From Microvirga sp. (GTDB lineage Bacteria; Pseudomonadota; Alphaproteobacteria; Rhizobiales; Beijerinckiaceae): a stretch of DNA of 39,582 bases. The stretch covers positions 1 through 39,582 of the forward strand of contig JAPSLB010000042.1 in assembly GCA_031181145.1 (NCBI GenBank), in the 5' to 3' direction. Under the pieces are notes generated by a model, which had not been told where the DNA came from, made no database searches, and saw only the letters and a program-made list of their open reading frames with translations. This document shows, piece by piece, positions 1-7,939 of this stretch. Position 1 is the first letter of the stretch. The number at the start of each line of letters is the position of its first letter. The position numbers and the translations under genes were made by a program.

Positions 1-804
1 CGTTCCGCTCCAGCTGCCGGCCACCTGGAAATCGCCCCCGGTGGCGTTCCGGCTGGTCGAACTGCCCCCGCCGCGCCACTCCACGCCAATCCCGCAGCCC
101 GCCCCGAAACCATAGACATATGGGCCGCGACCACAAAATTCCGCACTGATAGACTAGCATTGGCAGACTCATTGACGAGGCCCCCTGTGGAAGGTCCGAC
201 GAAGCCCTGAGATTGCAATTCCTGCTTCGTCAGGATTTGGAACAGTCGCCTACCGAAGAGCTGATCAACGGCACAATCGCCGAAACCTCATTGGTGCCCC
301 CGCCTCCCTCCAGCCCTCCCGGCGCGAGAGAACGTGCAGCCGACGAATAGCCATAGCGCGCCGGCGCTGCTGCCAATTCCCTGAGGCACATAGCAGCTCA
401 ATCTGTGTATCGGAATGCTTTCGGGAGCTCTCCTCGAACACCAAGGGTGCCATAGATCTTTAGGCTGGCCAGGAAAGGATCAGGTGAAGCGTTCTTTCCT
501 CTGGCCCGGTGGTCGGCCATTCGCTTCCTTCGAGCGGGAAGCCCTAAAGATATAAGGGTTGCCTTCACCATCCTGGATCTCCTCTCCGCCGACACCTCAA
601 CCAGGACAGAAAGCGATCACGAGCTGGGACCTATCCGACGCCCAGAGACTTGGCCAAAAGAAGCCCCAGGCATCACCAATGAGCGCTGAAGTTCAGCCGA
701 TGCGCTCAACACAATCAGTGCGAGGCACAAACCCATTCACGAAGGTCCGCGAAGGCGTCTTCTAGGCACGATGGCAGTAAAGAGTGCTTCTGCGCGGCTT
801 ATGG
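1..804. other. Decayed border region without an intact gene
   Basis: No open frame here is convincing as a gene on either strand. The short frames present lack good ribosome sites and recognisable families. The only identifiable content is the IS3-type transposase scrap at about 325-415 listed separately. The stretch is best read as decayed mobile-element DNA next to the hydrolase gene that ends at 805. Confidence 0.5.
325..415 (-). pseudogene. IS3-family transposase (OrfB) fragment, frameshifted
   Basis: On the minus strand the translation reads LRELAAAPARYGY and then, after one extra T, RRLHVLSRREGW in the next frame. Together these match the conserved stretch of IS3-family OrfB integrases that normally reads close to LRELA..RPRYGYRRLHVLLRREGW, at the start of the catalytic half. 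Nothing of the DDE motif is left and both sides run into stops. It is a short relic with a one-base insertion, about 30 residues of a protein of roughly 280. Assignment rests on the motif alone. Confidence 0.55.
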
Positions 805-1656
805 CTATTGGGGTGGTGCAGCGACGCCATCGACGGACGAGTTCAACAGCCCAGCTTCGACCCCGGCCAGAAACTCATCCACCGCTTGCATCCCACCCTG
901 CTCCAAATTGCGGGTGTGACTCCCGCCCTCGATGCGAATGAAGCGCTTCGGTTCTGGGGCAGCCGCATACAATTGCTCTCCCAATGTAAAGGGAATGATG
1001 CGATCGTCCGTGCCATGCAGGATCAGAATCGGAGCCTTCACCTTAGTGATAATATCTTGCGAGCGGAACTGGTCCAACATGAGCCAGCCGACTGGAACAT
1101 ACCAGTAGGTGAGGCTCGCCACATCAGCCGTGGAGGTGTAGGGTGCATCCAGAATCAGACCCGCTAGGGACGCCTCGCTCGCCAGCCGCACTGCCACGCC
1201 AGTTCCCAGCGACTCACCATAGGCTACCAAGCGCGCGGGCTCATAGGAGCGCACGATCCAATCATATGCAGCGCGGGCATCCATGTGGAGACCGGCCTCG
1301 GTCGGCGTGCCCGTCGAGCCGGAGTAACCGCGGTAGCTGATCATCAGAAGACCTCGGCCGGACGCAGTCAGGGCGTGAGCGCGCAAACGCCGGCTCCAGA
1401 GGCTGCCGCCGTTGCCATGGAAGTACAGGACGAGCGCTTTGCCAGGCTGCGGAGGTCTCCACCACGCCACGAGCCGTTCCCCGTCCGCAGTTGCAAGGAT
1501 GAGATCCTGAAAACCGCCGAGACCAGCCTCGGCAGCCGTAGTGCGCCGGTCGGACGCCGGATAGAGCAGGCTGCGCTGCTTCACGAACAACGCCGCGAGA
1601 ATGCAGGTGTATAGGACAAGCACAGCGAAGGCGACAATGCGAAGGCGGCGGGCCAT
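805..1656 (-). CDS. Membrane-anchored alpha/beta hydrolase (BEM46/ABHD13-like)
   Basis: Encodes 283 residues. An N-terminal hydrophobic segment (about residues 6-24) suggests a membrane anchor with the catalytic domain outside the cytoplasm. The hydrolase core has the oxyanion-side motif YFHGNGG, the nucleophile elbow GESLGTG, an acid in GTDDR and a histidine in GGSHTRN, so the Ser-Asp-His triad looks complete. The family includes esterases and depalmitoylase-like enzymes; the substrate is unknown. The open frame continues upstream to 1809, but the ATG at 1656 is chosen because AGAGG lies six bases before it and the protein then opens with the membrane segment. It stands alone between decayed mobile DNA on both sides and is not obviously part of the operons that follow. 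Confidence 0.8.
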   Translation of the reverse strand: MARRLRIVAFAVLVLYTCILAALFVKQRSLLYPASDRRTTAAEAGLGGFQDLILATADGERLVAWWRPPQPGKALVLYFHGNGGSLWSRRLRAHALTASGRGLLMISYRGYSGSTGTPTEAGLHMDARAAYDWIVRSYEPARLVAYGESLGTGVAVRLASEASLAGLILDAPYTSTADVASLTYWYVPVGWLMLDQFRSQDIITKVKAPILILHGTDDRIIPFTLGEQLYAAAPEPKRFIRIEGGSHTRNLEQGGMQAVDEFLAGVEAGLLNSSVDGVAAPPQ

Positions 1657-2123
1657 AGAGATCCTCTGACATCCTGATGAGAGATTATGGCTTGGCAGTC
1701 GCAAGCATGAGCTCATCGCCTCGAGACGATTCGCACACTTTGTAGCGCGTTCTGCCGGTGAGCTCACGCGGTCGGGCGCCGGTACCAGGTCGATCGCCTC
1801 TGGCGTCAACTGCAGAAGCTAGGATTCGAGGGGCGCCGTCACCAGAGGCGCGACAGGAACAGCTTCATCAGCTTGAGGTTGCTGTGGTACTTGGCGGCCA
1901 CCGGGCCTATCAGCGCGCGAGCTAGGATCAGCCGGAAGAGATCCCTGTTGGCGATGACGAGCCCTTACGAGCACTTGGCAGAAGCCCTCCAGTCTCTCAT
2001 CTGCCCCTTCTCTCCTCCATGGCCGGAATTTGGACTGCTTAAAGCCAGCTGCCGTCTGCAGCAGGCGACTCGTCAGCCCTCTCACACGCAGGATTACCGC
2101 CGCCACGATCCGCCTGAGCCACG
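1657..2123. other. Gene-poor stretch with an unrecognised coding scrap
   Basis: About 470 bases with no gene that can be supported. On the minus strand, 1839 to about 1965 gives a protein-like C-terminal stretch (containing RDLFRLILARALIGPVAAKY) ending in TGA and closed by a stop upstream. It reads like the tail of a real protein but no family was recognised. The rest shows nothing. Confidence 0.35.
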
Positions 2124-2511
2124 GGCTCTGTTACAGTAACTTAGAATGGGATGTGATCAGTCTGGTCGAATGGATTGCCCCGTGCAGCAAGATTGAAGAG
2201 TTGGCGGAACAGACGGATATCGCCTGTCGTGCCTGGCAATGGCCCCGGTGGATCACCCGCATGACTTCAAAGCCTTTCAGCGCCAGGTAAACCTCCTTTT
2301 GCTCTGAATTCTGTCTGCTGGTCAGATCACGCGCTTGAGAACACCGTAGCCCGCCTCAACGACATTATTGAGGTATTTCGAGGTGCAATGCTCCAAGTGG
2401 TGTGTCAGATGACCTTCCCTCTTCATGCGTCGGATGGCCTTGGGGTAAGATGTAAGCTCATTTGTCGCAATGGGTGATGGGGTGTTCGCGCATTGTCCTC
2501 AATGCTTTTGG
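2124..2511 (-). mobile_element. IS6-family element relic: C-terminal half plus terminal repeat
   Basis: On the minus strand, fragments read KALRTMREHPIT, then SYPKAIRRMKREG, then TSKYLNNVVEAGYGVLKRVI, and after a frame change KGFEVMRVIHRGHC. These follow in order the C-terminal half of IS6-family DDE transposases, including the region around the catalytic glutamate. Stops and frameshifts make it non-functional. The outer edge starts at 2124 with GGCTCTGTTACAG, which resembles IS6-type terminal repeats and matches 20 of 23 positions with the inverted copy ending at 27337. The inner edge runs into the last codons of the neighbouring gene at 2499. The N-terminal half is not here; a matching N-terminal half lies at 26945-27337. 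Confidence 0.75.
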
Positions 2512-4055
2512 CCGTTATCCGGGCGCGGGTAACACGACGTTCCCAGAGCGCGTGTACTGGGTATGCCGAAATAGCAGAGGCCCTCGCCTGGCTTCGCTGC
2601 GTAGTTCGGGAAGATGATGAATCCGTCCTCCGGAGCGTTCAGAACTTCCCCGGCGGCTCGGCGAACAATGATCTGCCCGGCGCTCACCCTGTCACCCGTC
2701 TTCCATCTCTCCGCTAGCCGGTCGCCCTCGGCCTCGCAGACAAGCACATCGACAAGCTCGATGACGGACTCGGCCGTGATGTCCGGCGGCGAAGCATCGA
2801 TTATTCCAAGATGCGCAAGAGCACGGACAATGGCCGAGTAGCCGACTTCCGCTGCCTGGGGATCCTCATGCGAGCCGCATTCAAGCGTAACCCCATACCC
2901 CCCAGAGAAGCGCATGTACTCTGTCGTGCCAACGCCTTCCGAGCTCGCTATGTTAGAATACCCGAGTCTCTCGCGTGTCTTGAGGAGGCGACCGTAGATC
3001 TCAAGCCATCCGTGAATCACGATGGAAACGCCGAGCCGCACGGCGAACTCCCCTTCAGCTCTGGCGTGACGGAACGGCTCTATCGAACCTGTATTGTCGA
3101 GAGGCCCGGCAAAGACGAAGGGCTCGCCCTCTCCTCGGAATGAGTGAACATCGAGCAGGACGTCGTGCTCCCGCAGCAGGGGGCAGAGGCGATTGCCAAC
3201 CCGATCCTCATAGTCTTCAGGGATCGTTTTCTCGCGCAAGTCCCGGTTTAGATTCCGGTCTCCTTCCCGTGTTCCATGGCGGAAGGCCTTCATGTTCGCG
3301 ACAGGCAGGAACGTTACCTCGCCCCTACGGACCGTCAGGCGGCCCATCCGGCAATCTTGGATGGCGCGCAGGATGGCCTGTGGCCCACAAGTTTCGTTTC
3401 CATGGACGGCCCCCACGACGATCAGCCTCGGGCCCGGAGCAAGACCAGTAAAGTGGACGGTTTCGAGCGGCGCTTCTGAATCGACCCTTTCTTGGTGAGT
3501 GGCTTCTGCGTATCCGACATCAATAAGCATGCCCGGCCTTAGGCGGCGGACAAGCTCAAGCATGTGCTCTTGCGGAACACCGACGCATCCGGCTGTGCCG
3601 CTCATGTCGCTACGAGCCGCGTGGATGAAAATTGCACTGCCGTGTCCCACTTCTGCAACGGCGTCGTTGAACCCGATAGGCACGATGACATCAAAGAGTG
3701 CTTCTGCCCTGCGCCGTATCAGTCTGTCTTCTAAACGTTCTCCCTTATCGGCGAACACCAGCCGATTATAGTCGGTCCCCTCCTCCTCCCAGATCATGTC
3801 ATCCGACAGGGGAACAAAGGGAAAGGCTAGACTGCGCGGAAAATCTGGAAGGGCAACGGGGTCATAGAAGCCATAGCGCAGAGGAAAGACGCCCATAGGT
3901 GTGCACTTGTCGCCCTCTCGCTTCAAGGACGCCTGGATCAAGCCTCCTGTTCCGATCGTGCACGGAACCGACCAATCGTCGATGATGAGCTGGCCGATAT
4001 GGGAAGGGTTCCCTATACGCGATACACGGACGAGAATGTTAGGGATATAAGTCAT
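2499..4055 (-). CDS. L,D-transpeptidase (YkuD) fused to AstE/AspA-type zinc hydrolase
   Basis: A 518-residue two-domain protein. Residues about 5-185 are a YkuD domain of the short COG3786 type: KREGDKCTPMGVFPLR, then IFIHAARSD with H145, and TAGCVGVP with the catalytic-position C157. Residues about 198-500 form an M14-type succinylglutamate desuccinylase/aspartoacylase domain: HGNE (H218, E221), NLNRDLR, DVHS (H304) and LECGSH (E392) supply the expected zinc ligands and general base, followed by the family's beta-rich tail. There is no signal peptide, so it probably acts in the cytoplasm. It is the last gene of the ABC importer operon, 51 bases after the second ATPase. A plausible role is cutting an acyl or peptide bond in the imported substrate, but the pairing is unusual and no reaction can be assigned. 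Its last few codons (NGQKH) lie in IS6-derived sequence, so the native C-terminus was probably replaced. The start has no strong ribosome site. Confidence 0.85.
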   Translation of the reverse strand: MTYIPNILVRVSRIGNPSHIGQLIIDDWSVPCTIGTGGLIQASLKREGDKCTPMGVFPLRYGFYDPVALPDFPRSLAFPFVPLSDDMIWEEEGTDYNRLVFADKGERLEDRLIRRRAEALFDVIVPIGFNDAVAEVGHGSAIFIHAARSDMSGTAGCVGVPQEHMLELVRRLRPGMLIDVGYAEATHQERVDSEAPLETVHFTGLAPGPRLIVVGAVHGNETCGPQAILRAIQDCRMGRLTVRRGEVTFLPVANMKAFRHGTREGDRNLNRDLREKTIPEDYEDRVGNRLCPLLREHDVLLDVHSFRGEGEPFVFAGPLDNTGSIEPFRHARAEGEFAVRLGVSIVIHGWLEIYGRLLKTRERLGYSNIASSEGVGTTEYMRFSGGYGVTLECGSHEDPQAAEVGYSAIVRALAHLGIIDASPPDITAESVIELVDVLVCEAEGDRLAERWKTGDRVSAGQIIVRRAAGEVLNAPEDGFIIFPNYAAKPGEGLCYFGIPSTRALGTSCYPRPDNGQKH

Positions 4056-4106
4056 TGCGGAGCGCTTTCTGGGAAAGTTGTCGAGAGCCCGTCGGGCGTG
4101 TGCAAT

Positions 4107-5120
4107 TTAGCTCCCTGAGGCTAGTGCCGCATTCCTCGCAGCGATTTCATGGACACGACGACACCGAACAAAATGTCCGTTTCCCACGTCCTCTAGGTCC
4201 GGCACCAGTGGAGCGCGGCAGATGTCCTGCGCTTCAGGGCAGCGCGGATTGAACCCACATCCCGTCGGCACATTCAGCGGGTTCGGAATCTCACCCACGA
4301 TTTTATCTCCCTGGTTGCGTTTGAACGGGTCCGGAATCGCCGAGATGAGAGCGCGGGTATAGGGATGACGTGGATTGGTGAATATCGACTCCCACCCGCC
4401 GGTCTCGACGATGCGCCCGAGATACATAACCGCAACCCGGTCGCTCATGTGCTCCACGACACCAAGATCATGACTGATCATGATATAGGAGAGCCCGAGC
4501 GTGTCCTTGAGCTCCAGTAGCAAGTTGATGATCTGCGCTCGGATGGAGACGTCGAGAGCCGAAACCGGCTCGTCCAGAATAATGATCTTAGGATCGAGAA
4601 TGAGTGCCCGCGCGATGCCGATCCTCTGGCGCTGTCCCCCTGAGAATTCATGCGGATAGCGCCCAGCGTGATCGGGCCGCAGACCGACGCGCCCAAGCAT
4701 CTCGGCGATGCGGTCTTCGATCTCGCTCGGTGCCGTAATTCCATGAAGGCGGAGCGGCGCCTCCAGCGTCTTGCGGACTGTCTGACGTGGATTAAGCGAG
4801 GAGTATGGGTCCTGAAAGACCATCTGGGCGGTACGAGCTCGCATCTTGCGATCCGCTCCTCGGCTGTTGATGTCGTAGCCGTCGAGCAAGATCCGTCCGC
4901 GCGTAGGCGCCTGCAATCCAAGGATGGTGAGTGCAAGAGTTGACTTTCCGCACCCCGACTCTCCAACGAGGCCGAGGCATTCCCCGCGTTTCAACTCGAG
5001 GTCTAGGCCGTCCACCGCATGAAGGTAACGGTGGGGCCTTCCTAAGAAACCTCCGCCTACAGGAAAATGTACAGCGAGGTCCTCGACCTTCAGGATCGTG
5101 TCAGTGGAAAGTTTACTCAT
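4107..5120 (-). CDS. Peptide-type ABC importer ATPase (OppF/DppF-like)
   Basis: Encodes about 337 residues, usual for DppF/OppF. Walker A (GESGCGKST), the signature FSGGQRQRIGIARAL, Walker B (IIILDEPVSALD) and the H-loop (MISHD) are all intact. The C-terminal extension carries the cysteine cluster GCGFNPRCPEAQDIC typical of oligopeptide ATPases. It should pair with the preceding ATPase to power the importer at the inner membrane. The ATG at 5120 is preferred because it sits inside the 3' end of the preceding gene (8-base overlap), which suggests translational coupling; an in-frame ATG at 5147 is possible. Neither has a clear ribosome site. Confidence 0.92.
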   Translation of the reverse strand: MSKLSTDTILKVEDLAVHFPVGGGFLGRPHRYLHAVDGLDLELKRGECLGLVGESGCGKSTLALTILGLQAPTRGRILLDGYDINSRGADRKMRARTAQMVFQDPYSSLNPRQTVRKTLEAPLRLHGITAPSEIEDRIAEMLGRVGLRPDHAGRYPHEFSGGQRQRIGIARALILDPKIIILDEPVSALDVSIRAQIINLLLELKDTLGLSYIMISHDLGVVEHMSDRVAVMYLGRIVETGGWESIFTNPRHPYTRALISAIPDPFKRNQGDKIVGEIPNPLNVPTGCGFNPRCPEAQDICRAPLVPDLEDVGNGHFVRCRRVHEIAARNAALASGS

Positions 5121-6093
5121 GATAGTGGCATCGTACAAAGCCGCCATTGGCGAGTGGCGTCACAGCCGGATCTTCGCGCCTGCAGCGATCGGTGGAAGCA
5201 TGGCATCGGGGATTAAAACGGCATCCGGTAGGGAAGGCTGACACCGGAGGCACGACGCCGGAAATCTCCTTAAGACGTTGGCGACCATAGCGAGCACGTG
5301 CGCCAAGCAACGGTAAGGAGGCGACAAGCCCATTCGTATAGGGATGGCTCGGCGAACTGAAGACATCCTCCGCAGCGCGCTCCTCAACGAGTTTGCCAGC
5401 ATACATGACACCCACCCGCCGGCACATATTTGCAATGAGCCCAAGATCATGGCTGATCATCAGCACCGCAGTTCCCTTGGCAGTCGACAGTTCCCGGATG
5501 AGTTCGAGGATCTCAGCCTGCACGGTTACATCGAGAGCGGTGGTCGGCTCGTCCGCGAGGAGCAGATCCGGTCCGCAGGCCAGCGCAATGGCGATCATGA
5601 CACGCTGACGCATGCCACCCGAGAGCTGATGCGGATAATCCTTGACCCGCCGCTCGGGCGCCGGGACACGGACGCTCGCAAGCGCATCGACGGCCAATCT
5701 CTCCGCTTCTCTCCAGCTCGTACCCTTATGCAGGACGAACATCTCTGCAATCTGCCTGCCGACCGGCGAGAGCGGGTTGAGCGCTGTCATCGGCTCCTGG
5801 AAGATCATGGAAATGCGATTGCCGCGAAGCTTGCGCATCTCCGAGGCCGAAAGATTCTGAATCTCGCGGCCATCGAAGCGGATCGTGCCTCCACCGATCA
5901 TGAGAGGATGCCGCAACAGCCCGATGAGCGCCAGGGAAGTGATGCTCTTGCCGCAGCCGGATTCGCCTACGAGCCCAAGCGTCTCACCCCGGTTGATCGT
6001 GAATGACACGTCCTCTACGGCGGCAAAGCGCTTGCCACCGACATCAAGATCGATCCTGAGGTTCTCGACCTCGAGGAGGGTCTGCCCGCTCAT
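5113..6093 (-). CDS. Peptide-type ABC importer ATPase (OppD/DppD-like)
   Basis: Encodes 326 residues. Walker A (GESGCGKS), signature LSGGMRQRVMIAIAL, Walker B (LLLADEPTTALD) and ISHD are present, followed by the C-terminal cysteine motif GCRFNPRCHASTDRC seen in DppD/OppD proteins, where it can hold an iron-sulfur cluster. The open frame extends upstream to 6204, but the ATG at 6093 is chosen because it forms an ATGA overlap with the stop of the permease gene and begins the conserved core. It forms a heterodimer with the next ATPase in the operon. Confidence 0.92.
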   Translation of the reverse strand: MSGQTLLEVENLRIDLDVGGKRFAAVEDVSFTINRGETLGLVGESGCGKSITSLALIGLLRHPLMIGGGTIRFDGREIQNLSASEMRKLRGNRISMIFQEPMTALNPLSPVGRQIAEMFVLHKGTSWREAERLAVDALASVRVPAPERRVKDYPHQLSGGMRQRVMIAIALACGPDLLLADEPTTALDVTVQAEILELIRELSTAKGTAVLMISHDLGLIANMCRRVGVMYAGKLVEERAAEDVFSSPSHPYTNGLVASLPLLGARARYGRQRLKEISGVVPPVSAFPTGCRFNPRCHASTDRCRREDPAVTPLANGGFVRCHYHE

Positions 6094-6911
6094 GCTCGTC
6101 GTGTCCTTGCCTGGGGATCGAGGATATCCCGCAACCCATCGCCGAGCAGGTTCAGTCCTAACACCGTCAGAAAAATGGCAAGGCCGGGAAAGATGGAGAT
6201 CCACGGAGCCGTCGTAATCTGGTCGCGCGCATCAGACAGCATGCTGCCCCAGCTTGGGTAAGGCGGCCGGATTCCAAGGCCCAGGAACGACAGAGCAGCC
6301 TCGGCAAGAACGGCACCTCCCATGCCGAGTGTGCCGATGACGATGATCGGACCCAGCATGTTAGGCAAGAGCTGCGTCAGCATGATCCGGATATCGCCAT
6401 AGCCAAGTACCTTGGCCGCCTGAACATAGCCCTGGCTCTTCAAAGAGAGGGCGGAGGCGCGCGCGAGGCGGCATGTAAACGACCAATTTGTGAGACCCAA
6501 AGCGATCAGCAAACTGGTCAGTCCCGGATTGAGAATCGCCATGATAGCGAGAGCGAAGATCAGGGAAGGGATTGCCAACATCATGTTGGTGAGGCCGTTG
6601 ACGATGTCGTCCCACCAGCCGCCCCAATAGCCGGCAGAGAGCCCTAAGGCCACGCCGATAACCGTGTTGATGAGCTGGGACACGATGCCGACCGTGAGCG
6701 AAATTCTGGCTCCATGGAGCACGCGGCTGTAAATATCACGCCCCTGAGCATCGGTGCCAAACCAGAACTCACTCCCGGGCGGTTCCTCAGCATACATCAG
6801 GTTGGCATCCATGACCGGATCCGTATGCGCCAGCCAGGGAGCGAAGAGGCCGGCGACGACGACACCGGCGAAAAGCACGCCTCCAATCACGAGATTCGCT
6901 CTGAACTTCAT
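6090..6911 (-). CDS. Peptide-type ABC importer permease (DppC-like)
   Basis: Encodes 273 residues with the layout of DppC/OppC permeases: an N-terminal transmembrane helix followed by a periplasmic segment with the subfamily motif FWFGTDAQGRDIYSRVLHGAR, then five further helices. The ATPase-docking loop is seen around SALSLKSQGYVQAAKVLGYG. The end of the protein (LGDGLRDILDPQ) is the standard family ending. It lies 9 bases after the partner permease and overlaps the ATPase gene by four bases (ATGA), so it belongs to one transcript. Imports the ligand delivered by the binding protein encoded at 7940-9529. Confidence 0.93.
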   Translation of the reverse strand: MKFRANLVIGGVLFAGVVVAGLFAPWLAHTDPVMDANLMYAEEPPGSEFWFGTDAQGRDIYSRVLHGARISLTVGIVSQLINTVIGVALGLSAGYWGGWWDDIVNGLTNMMLAIPSLIFALAIMAILNPGLTSLLIALGLTNWSFTCRLARASALSLKSQGYVQAAKVLGYGDIRIMLTQLLPNMLGPIIVIGTLGMGGAVLAEAALSFLGLGIRPPYPSWGSMLSDARDQITTAPWISIFPGLAIFLTVLGLNLLGDGLRDILDPQARTRRA

Positions 6912-6920
6912 GTGGCCGCC

Positions 6921-7856
6921 TCAGGTATACTTGATGCGCGGATCGATGATCGCACACAGCACATCGACAAGCATGTTGATGAGAAGAAACAGAAGAACGA
7001 TCACCAGGATCGAGCCCTGAACAACGGGAATGTCGCGCAATGTCACGCTGTCGACCAGGAGCGATCCGAGACCCGGCCAGGAAAACAGCTTCTCGATCAC
7101 GACCGCCTGTCCGATGACCGTCCCGAACTGGAGACCGATGGTGGTCAGGATGATCACGAGAGCGTTGCGTGTGAGATGCCAGCGGACGACCTTGCTTTCA
7201 CTCATTCCTTTCGAGCGTGCCGTCCGCACGAAGTCAGCGTTCATGATTTCGAGCACAGCGGCCCTCGTCGTTCGCGCCAGAAGGGCCAACGGCGCAACAC
7301 CGAGGGCGATGGATGGCAGAATGAGGTAGCGTAGGCTCCCGTCGCCATAGCCAAAGCTCGGAAGCCAACCGAGCACCAGAGCGAACAGGTACATGAGCAT
7401 CAGTCCCAGCCAGAACTTGGGCAGAGACAGGCCCGACACCGCACCGATCATGGAGGCGGTATCTATCCAGCTCCCCGGCTTCAGGGCGGCGATAAATCCG
7501 AGCGGCACGCCGACGGCGATCGCAAATAGCATGGACGCGAAGGCAAGTTGCGCCGTCGGCCAAAGACGCTCCGCAATGACATCGGCAACCGGCTGGCGCG
7601 ACCGGAACGAGGTCCCGAGATCGAAGGTTGCCAACTGAGCGATGTATTTGCCGAAGCGGACATAGACAGGGTCATCCAGGCCGAATTCCTTGTTCATACG
7701 AACCATGACTTCGGCATCCAACACGTTGCGCCCATCATCGCTCATGCTGGATGCGAATGTACCTGGGATCACGCTGAACATCAGGAAGATCAGAGCGGCA
7801 ACGGCCAATATGATTGGTAACGTCTGCAGCAGACGTCGCACGATGAAAGAAAGCAT
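6921..7856 (-). CDS. Peptide-type ABC importer permease (DppB-like)
   Basis: Encodes 311 residues and opens with MLSFIVRRLLQTLP, a standard DppB/OppB N-terminus. About six transmembrane helices are visible, with the conserved docking segment ARTTRAAVLEIMNADFVRTA and the family ending DPRIKYT. A GTG lies four codons further upstream (7868), but the ATG at 7856 is chosen because AGGTGGAG lies just before it at good spacing. It is the first permease of the importer, 83 bases after the binding-protein gene. Confidence 0.93.
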   Translation of the reverse strand: MLSFIVRRLLQTLPIILAVAALIFLMFSVIPGTFASSMSDDGRNVLDAEVMVRMNKEFGLDDPVYVRFGKYIAQLATFDLGTSFRSRQPVADVIAERLWPTAQLAFASMLFAIAVGVPLGFIAALKPGSWIDTASMIGAVSGLSLPKFWLGLMLMYLFALVLGWLPSFGYGDGSLRYLILPSIALGVAPLALLARTTRAAVLEIMNADFVRTARSKGMSESKVVRWHLTRNALVIILTTIGLQFGTVIGQAVVIEKLFSWPGLGSLLVDSVTLRDIPVVQGSILVIVLLFLLINMLVDVLCAIIDPRIKYT

Positions 7857-7939
7857 CCCAAACTCCACCTGACGCCCCGAGTTATTCTCAGAGACGCCAG
7901 GATTTGCAGTTGATTGGTGAGCTCTTGCTCAATCGCGAC

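Noticed and set aside
5344..6006. A 220-codon open frame on the plus strand
   Set aside because: Antisense to the OppD-like ATPase whose Walker and signature motifs are intact.
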